Shown: positions 10,002-21,068, numbered from the stretch's first letter. The stretch is DNA of 54,324 nucleotides from Pseudomonadota bacterium (GCA_021845965.1 JAJZUZ010000006.1:3478-57801), one strand, 5' to 3'. The notes: generated by a model from the sequence alone, not told the origin. Program-made: numbers and translations.

Positions 10002-10032
10002 ATTATCGCACCGCAGCATATATATTGGGCAA
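10002..10032 (-). promoter_or_regulatory. Candidate ilvBHC promoter
   Basis: The minus strand reads TTGCCC (10032-10027), a 19-nt spacer, then TGC-GATAAT with the hexamer at 10007-10002. This is an extended -10 that tolerates the long spacing. The predicted untranslated leader is about 145 nt. I found no leader peptide with excess branched-chain codons and no terminator in it. The rest of 9851-10135 holds the start region of the divergent sigma operon, where CATAAT at 10062-10067 is a possible -10. Confidence 0.5.
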
Positions 10033-10135
10033 GCGGAACGAAAAATCACCCCAAAGTGACATAATCCGCCCCGAAACAGGTCGTCCAGACCGTACAAGAC
10101 CCGAGACTCCGAGCCGCGTCCGCTGCCTACTGCCC

Positions 10136-10702
10136 TTGGCCACCGAAAAAGAACTGTCCGACTTCCTGAAAAGCGTCGAGAAACGCGCTTTCAAGCGCTC
10201 GGTCTACCATGTGCGCAATGACGAGGCGGCGCTGGACATCGTGCAGGACAGCATGATGAAGCTGGTCGAGCATTACGGCCACAAGCCGTTGGGCGAGCTG
10301 CCCATGCTGTTCCAGCGCATCCTGTCCAATACCACCCTGGACTGGTTCCGGCGGCAAAAGACACGCAACGCCCTTTTTTCCAACCTCAGCGACTTTGAAT
10401 CAGGCGGTGAGGAGGGAGAATTCGACCTGTTGGAAAACCTCGACAGTTCCGAGGACACCGTCCAGGTGGAGAGTGCCGAAAACACCACCCAGCGCGCCCA
10501 GATCCTGCGGGAAATCGAGCTGGAGATCCAGGAACTGCCCCCGCGTCAACGGGAGGCATTCCTGATGCGTTACTGGGAGGAATTGGATGTGGCGGAGACC
10601 GCCGCCGCCATGGGTTGCTCGGAGGGCAGCGTCAAAACGCACTGCTCACGTGCCGTCCAGGCTCTTAACAAGGCCTTGAGAGCCAAGGGGATACAACTAT
10701 GA
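10136..10702 (+). CDS. ECF-like sigma-70 family RNA polymerase sigma factor
   Basis: An alternative sigma factor that directs RNA polymerase to a small regulon. The 188-residue product has region 2 at about residues 10-80 (NDEAALDIVQDSMMKL, then LFQRILSNTTLDWFRRQ). An acidic linker follows, then region 4 with LPPRQREAFLMRYWEELDV and the HTH ETAAAMGCSEGSVKTHCSRA near 150-175. Regions 1 and 3 are absent, as in ECF factors. I chose TTG 10136 because the family begins with a short xATEKELSDFL-like sequence; the same frame is open back to ATG 9989, which would add 49 residues unlike any sigma region. The stop overlaps the next gene (ATGA), tying it to a membrane protein that is the likely anti-sigma. 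Confidence 0.88.
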   Translation: MATEKELSDFLKSVEKRAFKRSVYHVRNDEAALDIVQDSMMKLVEHYGHKPLGELPMLFQRILSNTTLDWFRRQKTRNALFSNLSDFESGGEEGEFDLLENLDSSEDTVQVESAENTTQRAQILREIELEIQELPPRQREAFLMRYWEELDVAETAAAMGCSEGSVKTHCSRAVQALNKALRAKGIQL

Positions 10703-11142
10703 GAAACATGTCCGTCAACGCCCAGCTGTCCGCCCAGGACCGTTTCGGCCGCCAGGTGGCGGCCTGCTTGGACGCATCCGCAGACCAACTTCCCCACGAC
10801 ATCAGCGAACGGCTGCGCGTCGCACGGCTGCAGGCGCTGGGCAAGTTGCGGGAAGTACAGCTGCGGGCGAATGCCCCGGTCGCGGTCAACGGTGGGGTCG
10901 CCATTCTGGGCGGCGGCGATGACGGTCGCGGCCTCTGGCCCCGCCTGGTCGCGCTGATCCCCCTGATGGCCCTGATTGCCGGCTTGATTGCCATTTATAT
11001 CCAGGGGACCGACCAACTGGCCCAGGATCTGGCGGAGATTGATTCCGCCATCCTGACGGATGACCTTCCCCCCGACGCCTATGCCGATCCGGGCTTTGCC
11101 CAATTCCTCAAGGCCCGCATCGGGCAATTGCAGCAAGAGTGA
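10699..11142 (+). CDS. DUF3619 family membrane protein, candidate anti-sigma factor
   Basis: A 147-residue protein with a soluble N-terminal part (about residues 1-78), one transmembrane helix (LVALIPLMALIAGLIAIYI, about 83-102) and a short acidic C-terminus expected in the periplasm. I recognise the DUF3619 pattern: RFGRQVAACLD near the start, then RLRVARLQAL, the helix, and a tail ending in GFAQFLKARI. Its start overlaps the stop of the sigma gene. A single-pass protein encoded directly after an ECF sigma factor is the usual arrangement of an anti-sigma, but that role is inferred from position; I see no ZAS zinc motif (H-x3-C-x2-C). Confidence 0.82.
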   Translation: MRNMSVNAQLSAQDRFGRQVAACLDASADQLPHDISERLRVARLQALGKLREVQLRANAPVAVNGGVAILGGGDDGRGLWPRLVALIPLMALIAGLIAIYIQGTDQLAQDLAEIDSAILTDDLPPDAYADPGFAQFLKARIGQLQQE

Positions 11143-11152
11143 CCACGCCGTC

Positions 11153-11860
11153 ATGAGATCCACCGCCCGCACCCGTATCCGGACAGCAGCCAGCCTGCTG
11201 TCCGCCGCGTTGTGCGTCTTGTGCCTGCCTCTGGCGGCGGCCCCAGCGGAAGGAACGGCGGGCCAGACCGTGACAGGCCGTTCGCTCCACCGGCACGATG
11301 CGCCCGTGCGCAATGCCGTCGCCGCCCCAGGCAGCCCGAGCAAGCCCGCCTGGAAGGACCTCACGCCTGCACAGCAACAGGCCCTGCAGCCCCTGGCGTC
11401 TCATTGGGATCGCCTGGGCGAGGTACGCAAGCGCAAATGGCTCGTCATCTCCAAGAACTTCCAGACCCTGCCTGCGCAAGAGCAGGCCAAGATACACCGG
11501 CGCATGAGCAAATGGGCCACGCTGACCCAGCAGGAACGCATCGAGGCGCGCCAGAATTTCAAGGAAATCAAGGTCTTGACGCCGGAGCAGAAGGCCGTCC
11601 AGTGGGAGGCCTACCAGGCCCTGAGCGCCGACGAGAAGCGCAAGCTGGCAGCGCAGGCGCGCCGCACGGCGGGCGTGGCCACGGTCAAGCCAAGTGCCGC
11701 GGCCCGGCTCATCCCCGTTGCTTCGCGCAAGAAGCACGCGTCGGGCCCGCGCATGGCTGAGGCGGTTCGCCCGATCCAGCAAAACACGCTGCTCCCGCGC
11801 GTGGCGCCGGTTCGCACTGAACCCCAGCGTTCGCCCTATGAAGACGAGCCTGCGGAGTGA
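11153..11860 (+). CDS. DUF3106 domain protein, exported
   Basis: A 235-residue secreted or envelope protein. The start at ATG 11153 gives a clean signal peptide (basic STARTRIRT, then hydrophobic AASLLSAALCVLCLPLAAAPA). The mature part holds repeated W-x-x-L-T-P-x-Q-x-x-A-L-like segments (WKDLTPAQQQALQPL near 62, FQTLPAQEQAKIHRRMSKWATLTQQERIEAR near 95), which are characteristic of DUF3106. The C-terminus is basic and low in complexity. It is the third gene of the sigma operon, and its stop overlaps the start of the RDD gene. Function is unknown. Periplasmic sensing upstream of the anti-sigma is a possibility from context only. Confidence 0.83.
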   Translation: MRSTARTRIRTAASLLSAALCVLCLPLAAAPAEGTAGQTVTGRSLHRHDAPVRNAVAAPGSPSKPAWKDLTPAQQQALQPLASHWDRLGEVRKRKWLVISKNFQTLPAQEQAKIHRRMSKWATLTQQERIEARQNFKEIKVLTPEQKAVQWEAYQALSADEKRKLAAQARRTAGVATVKPSAAARLIPVASRKKHASGPRMAEAVRPIQQNTLLPRVAPVRTEPQRSPYEDEPAE

Positions 11861-12393
11861 GTCAGATTCCCTCCACGTCCGTCGGCACCGCCGCTGATAC
11901 GCCACACGCTCCGGCCACTCCCGGTCTGGGCCGGCGCATGGCCTGCTGGCTTTACGAGGGCGTGCTGCTCTTCGGCGTCGTCTTCATCGCCGACTACCTC
12001 TTCAGCAGCCTCTCGCAGACCCGCCACGCCCTCGACAACCGGCATCTCCAGCAGGCCTTCCTCTTTGTCGTGCTGGGCATCTATTTCGCCTGGTTCTGGT
12101 CCAGGGGACAGACCTTGGCCATGAAGACCTGGCACATCCGCGTGGTCGATGCTGCGGGCCGGCCGCTGACACAGCGTCGCGCCCTGTGGCGCTACGTGCT
12201 GAGCTGGTTGTGGTTCCTGCCGCCGCTGGCGGCTCTTGCCCCCTTCCCTCTCAGCGGGGCGGAAATCGCCGTCATCCTGCTGGGCTGGATTGCCGTCTGG
12301 GCGCTGCTGAGCCGCGTCCACCCGCAACAGCAGTTCTGGCACGACGTGCTGGCCGGCACCCGCCTGATTGACGTGCGCCCTGGACGCGGCTGA
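11857..12393 (+). CDS. RDD family membrane protein
   Basis: A 178-residue inner-membrane protein with the RDD fold: RRMACWLYEGVLLFGVVFIADYLF near residue 27, a second hydrophobic segment near 65-85, the GQTLAMKTWHIRVVD block near 87, and two more helices at about 115-150. The classical first Arg and two Asp are partly changed, as is common in the family. The GTG start at 11857 overlaps the preceding stop. RDD proteins are poorly understood; some act in Na+/H+ exchange. It closes the sigma-DUF3619-DUF3106-RDD operon. Confidence 0.85.
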   Translation: MSQIPSTSVGTAADTPHAPATPGLGRRMACWLYEGVLLFGVVFIADYLFSSLSQTRHALDNRHLQQAFLFVVLGIYFAWFWSRGQTLAMKTWHIRVVDAAGRPLTQRRALWRYVLSWLWFLPPLAALAPFPLSGAEIAVILLGWIAVWALLSRVHPQQQFWHDVLAGTRLIDVRPGRG

Positions 12394-12421
12394 CATCACG
12401 CCGCTGGGCGACAATCGGCGC

Positions 12422-12816
12422 ATGTCTGATCTGCACCCTCATCCATCCAACCCCCAGAAAGCACGCCGTGGCCTGAGCCGCATGTGGCATGCCTTGGGCT
12501 ATTCCATCGAAGGCCTGCGTGCCGGCTGGCATGAGACCGCCTTCCGGCAGGAAGCCATGGCCGCCCTGCTGTTGTTGCCGTTGTCCGCATGGCTGGGCCG
12601 TAGTTGGGTGGAGACGGCGCTGCTGGCGGGTTCCGTCCTCTTCGTGATGATCGTGGAGCTGCTCAACACGGGCATCGAGACGGCCATCGATCGCATCGGG
12701 CCGGAGTGGCATGACCTGTCCAAGCGCGCCAAGGACATGGGCAGCGCCGCCGTGCTGCTCAGCCTCGTGCTGTGTACCGGCGTCTGGGCAGCCGCCCTGT
12801 ACCAGAGGTTCGTTGC

Positions 12817-12820
<4 letters not shown>
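12422..12820 (+). CDS. dgkA: Diacylglycerol kinase (prokaryotic, trimeric)
   Basis: A small integral membrane kinase that phosphorylates diacylglycerol from lipid turnover back to phosphatidic acid with ATP. The 132-residue product has three transmembrane helices and the signature VELLNTGIETAIDRIG near residues 78-93 with the catalytic and Mg-binding glutamates, followed by AKDMGSAAVLLSL. The amphipathic N-terminal region is conserved (GYSIEGLRAGWHETAFRQE). I prefer ATG 12422 over the in-frame ATG 12368, which overlaps the RDD gene. Its stop overlaps the LOG start. Confidence 0.94.
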
Positions 12821-13787
<967 letters not shown>

Positions 13788-15473
13788 TCAAGCCCTGAAC
13801 TTGCTGGTAATAGGATAACGCCAATCCTTGCCGAAGCTCCGATGCGTCACGCGGATGCCGATCGGCGCCTGGCGGCGCTTGTATTCGTTGACCTTGATCA
13901 GCCGGGTCACCCGCTCGACGTCGGCGCGGGCATAGCCCTTGGCCACAATCTCGTCGATGCTCTCATCGTCCTCCATGTAGGCCTGCAGGATCGGGTCCAG
14001 CACCTCATAGGGCGGCAGGCTGTCGGAGTCCTTCTGGTCCGACCTCAGCTCGGCACTCGGTGGCCGGGTGATGATGCGCTCGGGAATCGGGCCCTCGCCG
14101 CGACCGTAAGGGTCGTGCGCATTACGCCAGTGGGCCAGCCGGAACACCGTGGTCTTGACCAGGTCCTTGATGACGGCGAAGCCGCCGGCCATGTCACCGT
14201 AGAGGGTGCAGTAGCCGGTGGCCATCTCGGACTTGTTGCCCGTGGTCAGAACAATACGCCCGCTCTTGTTGGATAGGGCCATGAGCAGGGTGCCACGGAT
14301 ACGGGCCTGGATGTTCTCCTCGGTCGCATCTTCGGGCAGGCCGCGGAACTCATGGGACAGGGCGGCCTTGAAGGATTCGAAGGTCGGCGTGATCGAGATC
14401 TCGTCATAGCGCACCCCCAGGCGATGCGCCATCTCGCGCGCATCAATCCAGCTGATGTCGGCCGTATAAGGGGAAGGCATCATGACGGCACGCACGCGCT
14501 CGGGGCCGAGCGCGTCCACGGCAATCGCCAGCACCAGGGCAGAATCGACGCCACCGGAGAGGCCGATGATGGCGCCGGGAAAGCCGTTCTTGCCCAGGTA
14601 GTCGCGCACCCCCAGTACCAGTGCGTCCCACAGGTCGGCCTCGGCGCTGCGCTCCGGCTCGATACGCCCGCCCACCCGCAGGCCATCCGGCGTACGCTCG
14701 ATCTCCAGGCTGAACAACTCCTCGACGAAGGATGGCGCGCGCGCCGCCGTGCTGCCGTCTGCGCGCAGGGCAAAAGAGTGCCCCTCGAACACGATCTCGT
14801 CCTGCCCGCCGACCAGATGGGCGTACACCAGCGGCAGCCCGCACGCCTGCGCGCGCTGGCGCATCATCTGCTCGCGCTCCATGCCCTTGCCGACATGGAA
14901 AGGAGAAGCATTGATCACGGCCAGCACCTCGGCGCCCGCTGCCCGCGTCTGCTGCGCCGGTGCCTCGAACCAGGCGTCCTCGCAGATCAGCAGGCCGATC
15001 TTGACGCGCGCGCCGGCTTCGCCGGCCTCGAAGACGCAAACCTCCTGCCCCGGCTTGAAATAGCGGCGCTCGTCAAACACCTGGTAGTTCGGCAGTTCAC
15101 GCTTGGCATAGCTGGCCACCACCCGCCCCTCGCACAGCACAGTGGCCGCGTTGTAGCTCGCCGGAACCGCGACCGAACGCGTGCGCAGCCGCGGCCCGTC
15201 CGCGGCGGCGGGATGCCCCACCACCACGGTCATGTCCTTTAACCCGGCCAGCTCCCGGGCTACCGTGTTCACGGCATCATCACAGGCGGCCAGGAACACC
15301 GGGCGCAGAAACAGGTCCTCGGCGGCATAGCCGCAGATGGAAAGTTCGGGGGTCAGCAGCAAGCGCGCGCCGGCCGCGTAGGCGGTACGCGCGGCGTCAA
15401 TGATCTTTTGTGCATTGCCGGCCAGGTCGCCAACGACAAAATCGAGCTGAGCAACGCAAACACGCAAAGTCAT
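13788..15473 (-). CDS. nadE: Glutamine-dependent NAD+ synthase
   Basis: Amidates nicotinic acid adenine dinucleotide to NAD+ with ATP and glutamine, the last step of NAD synthesis. The 561-residue product is two-domain. An N-terminal nitrilase-type glutaminase (residues 1 to about 260) carries catalytic Glu in TPELSICGY and Cys in LLICEDAWFE. A C-terminal synthetase domain has the P-loop GLSGGVDSALV near 290 and TGNKSEMATGY, then YGDMAGGFAVIKDL. The start is ATG 15473 (MTLRVCVAQLDFVVGDL). The frame stays open another 233 codons upstream, but that stretch is antisense to the neighbouring acyltransferase and unlike NadE. It is divergent, by 27 nt, from that neighbour, and cotranscribed with glnB. 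Confidence 0.95.
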   Translation of the reverse strand: MTLRVCVAQLDFVVGDLAGNAQKIIDAARTAYAAGARLLLTPELSICGYAAEDLFLRPVFLAACDDAVNTVARELAGLKDMTVVVGHPAAADGPRLRTRSVAVPASYNAATVLCEGRVVASYAKRELPNYQVFDERRYFKPGQEVCVFEAGEAGARVKIGLLICEDAWFEAPAQQTRAAGAEVLAVINASPFHVGKGMEREQMMRQRAQACGLPLVYAHLVGGQDEIVFEGHSFALRADGSTAARAPSFVEELFSLEIERTPDGLRVGGRIEPERSAEADLWDALVLGVRDYLGKNGFPGAIIGLSGGVDSALVLAIAVDALGPERVRAVMMPSPYTADISWIDAREMAHRLGVRYDEISITPTFESFKAALSHEFRGLPEDATEENIQARIRGTLLMALSNKSGRIVLTTGNKSEMATGYCTLYGDMAGGFAVIKDLVKTTVFRLAHWRNAHDPYGRGEGPIPERIITRPPSAELRSDQKDSDSLPPYEVLDPILQAYMEDDESIDEIVAKGYARADVERVTRLIKVNEYKRRQAPIGIRVTHRSFGKDWRYPITSKFRA

Positions 15474-15500
15474 GGCCGGCAGGAGTAGGGAAGGAAACGC

Positions 15501-16712
15501 TTGAGCACGAGCAATTATGTCATCCGGGTGCTGGACTCGCCGTTGGACCTCGATGCGGCGGCGTGGAACGCCTTGCTGGCCGCACAGGCTCATCCGACGC
15601 CGTTCATGCGGCACGAGTATCTGGCGGCCCTGCATCGCAGCGGCAGCGCCACCACCCAGACGGGCTGGACCCCCCGCTTCGTCCTGGTCGAGGATTTGGC
15701 CGGGCGGCTGCAGGCCGCTTGCCCGCTCTACCTCAAGAGCCATTCGCGCGGCGAGTATGTGTTCGACTGGTCGTGGGCCGACGCCTATCACCGGCATGGC
15801 CTGGACTACTACCCCAAGGCCCTGGTGGCGGTGCCTTTCACACCGGTCCCGGGCAGCCGTCTGCTGGCGCGCGATGCTCCGGCGCGGATGGCGCTGCTCG
15901 ACGCCGCGCTGGCGCTGTGCCGGGACCAGGGGCTGTCCTCGCTCCACCTGCTGTTTGGCAGTACGGCTGATGTTGCCGCCTGCCAGCACGCAGGCTTGAT
16001 GCTGCGCCATACCGTACAGTTCCACTGGAGGAACGGCACAGCACCTGCCGGCGGTATCACCGCACCCTATCGGGATTTCGACGATTTTCTCGCGGCACTG
16101 AGCCAGGACAAGCGCAAGAAGATCCGGCAGGAGCGGCGCAAGGTTGCGCAGGCGGGTGTCACATTGCGCCATGCACGCGGACCGGACATCCGCTCACAGG
16201 ACTGGGATTTCTTCTACCGCTGCTACGAGCGCACCTACCGCGAACATGGCAACCCGCCGTACCTGAACCGCGCCTTCTTCGAGGAAGTCGCAGCGACGCT
16301 GGCACCCCACTGGCTGCTGTTCGTCGCCGAGCACCAGGGGCGCCCCATCGCCAGCAGCCTGATCGCCATCAGCGACGCGGACGGCGCACCCGGCAGCGAA
16401 CGCGTCGCCTGGGGGCGCTACTGGGGCGCGCTGGAGCGCGTCGACTGCCTGCACTTCGAGGCCTGCTACTACAGCCCGCTGCAGTGGTGCATCGAGCACC
16501 AATACCAGCGCTTCGAGGGCGGTGCACAGGGGGAGCACAAACTGGCGCGCGCCCTGTTGCCCGTTCGAGCCGACAGCGCCCACTGGCTGGCGCATCCGGA
16601 CTTTGCCCAGGCGGTGCAGCACTTCCTGGACCGCGAAGGCCGGGGGGTTGAGAGCTATCTGGAGGAACTGGAACAGCACTCCCCCTTGCGCAGGGGGGAG
16701 GAAGCGGCTTAG
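15501..16712 (+). CDS. GNAT-fold acyltransferase of the COG3146/DUF482 type
   Basis: A 403-residue protein of the FemX/GNAT-like group often labelled peptidogalycan biosynthesis protein or GNAT N-acetyltransferase. Recognisable blocks are HPTPFMRHEYLAALHRSGS near 30, LYLKSHSRGEYVFDWSWADAY near 75, the basic KRKKIRQERRKV near 200, and C-terminal FEACYYSPLQWCIEHQ then FEGGAQGEHKLARALLPV, which are highly conserved in the family. The substrate has not been established. The start is TTG with AAGGAA 4 nt upstream. It is divergent from nadE with 27 nt between starts, so their promoters overlap the other gene's leader. Confidence 0.85.
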   Translation: MSTSNYVIRVLDSPLDLDAAAWNALLAAQAHPTPFMRHEYLAALHRSGSATTQTGWTPRFVLVEDLAGRLQAACPLYLKSHSRGEYVFDWSWADAYHRHGLDYYPKALVAVPFTPVPGSRLLARDAPARMALLDAALALCRDQGLSSLHLLFGSTADVAACQHAGLMLRHTVQFHWRNGTAPAGGITAPYRDFDDFLAALSQDKRKKIRQERRKVAQAGVTLRHARGPDIRSQDWDFFYRCYERTYREHGNPPYLNRAFFEEVAATLAPHWLLFVAEHQGRPIASSLIAISDADGAPGSERVAWGRYWGALERVDCLHFEACYYSPLQWCIEHQYQRFEGGAQGEHKLARALLPVRADSAHWLAHPDFAQAVQHFLDREGRGVESYLEELEQHSPLRRGEEAA

Positions 16713-16716
16713 CCGA

Positions 16717-17217
16717 TCAGGCCATGGCCGAAGCCAGCATGCCCATTTCGGCGTTGCTCATCATCGCTTCCATGTTCATCACGATGAGCATGCGTTCGCC
16801 GACGTTGGCCAGCCCCGTGATGAAGCGCGCATCCAGCGAGGTGTCGAACTGGGGTGCCGGCTTGATCATGTCGGCCGACAGCGTGACCACGTCGGAGACC
16901 GAATCCACCACCGCGCCGATCACCGTACCGCGCACATTCAGGATGATGACCACGGTGAACTCGTTGTACTCCACCTTGTCCAGGTTGAGCTTCATGCGCA
17001 GGTCGATGATGGGCACGATGACACCACGCAGATTGACCACCCCCTTGATGAAAGCCGGCGCATTGACCATGCGGGTCGGCTCCTCGTAGGAACGGATCTC
17101 CTGCACACGCAGGATGTCGATGGCGTATTCTTCCTTGCCCAGACGCAGGGTGAGGTACTGGCCGGAGTTTGCCGCGGCAGCCGGGCCGCCGGCACGGGTT
17201 TCACTGGTGGTTTGCAT
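16717..17217 (-). CDS. cheW: Chemotaxis coupling protein CheW
   Basis: CheW links chemoreceptors to the histidine kinase CheA. The 166-residue product has the SH3-like CheW fold: YLTLRLGKEEYAIDILRVQEIRSYEEPTRMVNAPAF (split here by position) across residues 23-58, then IKGVVNLRGVIVPIIDLR near 60, VRGTVIGAVVDSVSDV near 93 and ITGLANVGERMLIVMNMEAMM near 130. An AAGGAG 6 nt upstream fixes ATG 17217. No cheA, receptor or other che gene is within reach, so this is a solitary coupling protein that must serve an array encoded elsewhere. It converges with the acyltransferase, 4 nt apart. Confidence 0.93.
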   Translation of the reverse strand: MQTTSETRAGGPAAAANSGQYLTLRLGKEEYAIDILRVQEIRSYEEPTRMVNAPAFIKGVVNLRGVIVPIIDLRMKLNLDKVEYNEFTVVIILNVRGTVIGAVVDSVSDVVTLSADMIKPAPQFDTSLDARFITGLANVGERMLIVMNMEAMMSNAEMGMLASAMA

Positions 17218-17301
17218 GCGTGTTCTCCTTCCTGACAAGGATGGCAGGATCGTCTCGCGGACCATGATACACGGCACCGTCCGGCCGGTGTAGGGGCGAA
17301 A

Positions 17302-17318
17302 GGCCCGAAAAACGGGCC
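17302..17318 (-). other. Short inverted repeat in the cheW leader region
   Basis: GGCCCG and CGGGCC flank five T residues on the minus strand, and three more T follow. It lies between the ppa terminator and cheW. It may back up termination of ppa. Confidence 0.35.
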
Positions 17319-17337
17319 AATTCCGGCTGCCGGCCAG

Positions 17338-17372
17338 AAAAAAGCGCCTGCAGGCTTCGGCCGGCAGGCGCT
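17338..17372 (-). terminator. Intrinsic terminator of ppa
   Basis: On the minus strand AGCGCCTGC pairs with GCAGGCGCT (9 bp) with an inner GGC/GCC stem capped by CGAA, and a run of six T follows. It starts about 24 nt after the ppa stop. It is a strong rho-independent terminator. Confidence 0.92.
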
Positions 17373-17395
17373 CGTGATGGACAGTGCCCGGGTAC

Positions 17396-17935
17396 TTAAG
17401 CGGGGTTCTGCTTGTTGTAGGCGGCGATGCCGTCCATCACTTCCTTCTTGGCGGCCTCCGGGCCTTCCCAGCCCTTCACCTTGACCCACTTGCCCTTTTC
17501 GAGATCCTTGTAGTGCTCGAAGAAGTGCTCGATGGTCTTCAGGCGCATCGGGTTCAGGTCTTCGGGTTTCTGCCACTGGGTGTAGAGCGAGAGGATCTTG
17601 TCCGTCGGCACAGCCAGCACCTTGCCATCTTCGCCGGCCTCGTCTTCCATGCGCAGGATGCCGATGGGGCGGCAGGGCACCACGACGCCGGGAATCAGCG
17701 GCACGGGCGTGATCACCAGCACGTCCACCGGATCACCGTCGCCCGAGATGGTCTTGGGGACATAGCCGTAGTTGGTCGGGTAGTGCATGGCCGTGCTCAT
17801 GAAACGGTCCACGAAGATGGCGCCCGTTTCCTTGTCGACCTCGTACTTGATCGGGTCGGCATTCATCGGGATCTCGATGATCACGTTGAACGCGTCGGGA
17901 ACATTCTTGCCGGGGGTAACGTTGTCGAGAGACAT
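17396..17935 (-). CDS. ppa: Soluble inorganic pyrophosphatase (family I)
   Basis: Hydrolyses cytoplasmic pyrophosphate to phosphate with Mg2+, driving biosynthetic reactions. The 179-residue product has the family I signature: [25 protein letters not shown] (split by position) from residue 21, NYGYVPKT near 54, [10 protein letters not shown] near 65 with three metal-binding Asp, and [13 protein letters not shown] near 100. The C-terminus [13 protein letters not shown] is typical. It is divergent from hppA, which encodes a proton-pumping enzyme for the same substrate, and it ends at its own terminator. Confidence 0.97.
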   Translation of the reverse strand: MSLDNVTPGKNVPDAFNVIIEIPMNADPIKYEVDKETGAIFVDRFMSTAMHYPTNYGYVPKTISGDGDPVDVLVITPVPLIPGVVVPCRPIGILRMEDEAGEDGKVLAVPTDKILSLYTQWQKPEDLNPMRLKTIEHFFEHYKDLEKGKWVKVKGWEGPEAAKKEVMDGIAAYNKQNPA

Positions 17936-18091
17936 CAGCTTCCTTCTGTGTTGCGGTATGTCAATAAAGGGATCGGTATTAACCCTGATTTTACTTGCTC
18001 TGCCCTGACGCCTCGCGAAAACAGCGGCTTTTCAGGCTACAGTCCGCCCGTTGGCCAATCGTCCTGTGCGACCGAAGTGGTTGAACGCGAC

Positions 18092-18136
18092 GAGGAAGCA
18101 ACGCATCGGTGGCTCCGCCCCCTGCGTTGCCACCTC
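18092..18136 (+). promoter_or_regulatory. Long hairpin in the hppA 5' leader
   Basis: GAGG (18092-18095) and GCAACGCA (18098-18105) pair with TGCGTTGC (18123-18130) and CCTC (18133-18136), separated by a 2x2 internal loop. An inner GGC-TCC-GCC stem caps it. It lies 31 nt before the hppA start, downstream of a possible -10 (TACAGT, 18038-18043). The T-run of a terminator is missing. A leader element controlling hppA is possible; no known riboswitch consensus was recognised. Confidence 0.5.
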
Positions 18137-18167
18137 TTCGCGATACAACGACACAGGAGAGATTGAT

Positions 18168-20237
<2,070 letters not shown>

Positions 20238-20260
20238 CAACGCCTCCCTGTGCCGGACCC

Positions 20261-20287
20261 GCCCGCGCCCGCCGCGGGCTTTTTTTT
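20261..20287 (+). terminator. Intrinsic terminator of hppA
   Basis: GCCCGCG (20261-20267) pairs with CGCGGGC (20273-20279) around CCCGC, followed by eight T. It begins 23 nt after the hppA stop. Confidence 0.93.
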
Positions 20288-20315
20288 GCCCCCCCGGGTA
20301 CATATCCGCTACACT
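20286..20315 (+). promoter_or_regulatory. Candidate promoter for the orphan gene at 20394
   Basis: TTGCCC (20286-20291) and TACACT (20310-20315) are separated by 18 nt. The -35 overlaps the end of the hppA terminator T-run, a compact arrangement. The predicted leader is about 70 nt. Confidence 0.5.
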
Positions 20316-20393
20316 GTAACGAGTCGTTGGCGGTCGACCCGGGGTACATCGGGCACAGGACGTGATTTCACCATCCCCTGGAGGGCAGACACC

Positions 20394-20927
20394 GTGTTCG
20401 ATTTTTTCAAGACATCGCGCGAGAAGGCCGGCCCGACGGACGTTGCGGCCGACGACAAGGATGCTGCCCGCCAGACTGGTGGCAGCGCGGGCAAGGCCCC
20501 CGAACCGCCCATTTCCAGCCGGGAATTGATACGCGTCGTGTTGCGCGACACACTGCGCAAGAACGGCATCCCGACCGACTGGATCGGCAGCCAGATCGCC
20601 TCGCGCGCCCAGGCTGGCCAGCCCATGACCCATCAGATCCAGCTGGTCATTCTCAAGTGGCATGAGGGGCTGCTGCGCTTCGCCCCCCTGCTGCAACAGC
20701 AGATCCTGCAAGCCCTGCAGCAGTTCGATCCCGCTTCCGACCACAGCGGCAACACCGTGCTATGGTCGTTTGCGCCCAACTGCGGCTGCCCCTACACGAC
20801 CCTGCCCGCCCCGAGCTACTGGAGCGCCTCGGCGGAAAAGCAGAAGTTTGACCTGCCGCCCACGGCGCGCAGGTTCCATGAAGTCGACGACGACTTTGCC
20901 ACCACCGTTCCCAGTGCCCTGGGTTGA
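20394..20927 (+). CDS. Hypothetical protein, unrecognised
   Basis: I do not recognise this 177-residue protein. The start is probably GTG 20394 (VFDFFKTSREKAG), because the earlier in-frame ATG 20250 lies before the hppA terminator and would put the hairpin inside the coding sequence. It has a charged, low-complexity N-terminus to about residue 40, then a helical part (SSRELIRVVLRDTLRKNGIP, then HQIQLVILKWHEGLLRFAPLLQQQILQAL). The C-terminus has a NCGCPYTTLPAP patch with two cysteines. There is no signal peptide or membrane helix. It is followed at 141 nt by a LuxR-type response regulator; a link is possible but not shown. The conserved-looking core and codon pattern suggest a real gene. Confidence 0.7.
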   Translation: MFDFFKTSREKAGPTDVAADDKDAARQTGGSAGKAPEPPISSRELIRVVLRDTLRKNGIPTDWIGSQIASRAQAGQPMTHQIQLVILKWHEGLLRFAPLLQQQILQALQQFDPASDHSGNTVLWSFAPNCGCPYTTLPAPSYWSASAEKQKFDLPPTARRFHEVDDDFATTVPSALG

Positions 20928-21068
20928 AGACCGGTCCAGCCTCCCTACCTGTCCCTGCGCGCCTACCGCCCCCGCACCAGCACCACGATGGCCTCCCATG
21001 CAACGCCCCGGCCGAGCCATGCCTCAGACCCGTCAGGCCGCCTCAAACGCCAGGCGCGGGATGGCAGT

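Noticed and set aside
9897-10004. A short frame upstream of ilvB as a possible branched-chain leader peptide
   Set aside because: Its Ile, Leu and Val content is ordinary, the codons are scattered, and no terminator hairpin follows before ilvB.
9989-10135. A longer sigma factor starting at ATG 9989
   Set aside because: The extra 49 residues match no sigma region and overlap the likely promoter area between ilvB and the sigma gene.
15474-16172. An in-frame 233-residue N-terminal extension of NadE
   Set aside because: It lies wholly antisense to the acyltransferase gene, contains no NadE motif, and the family begins at MTLRVCVAQLDF.
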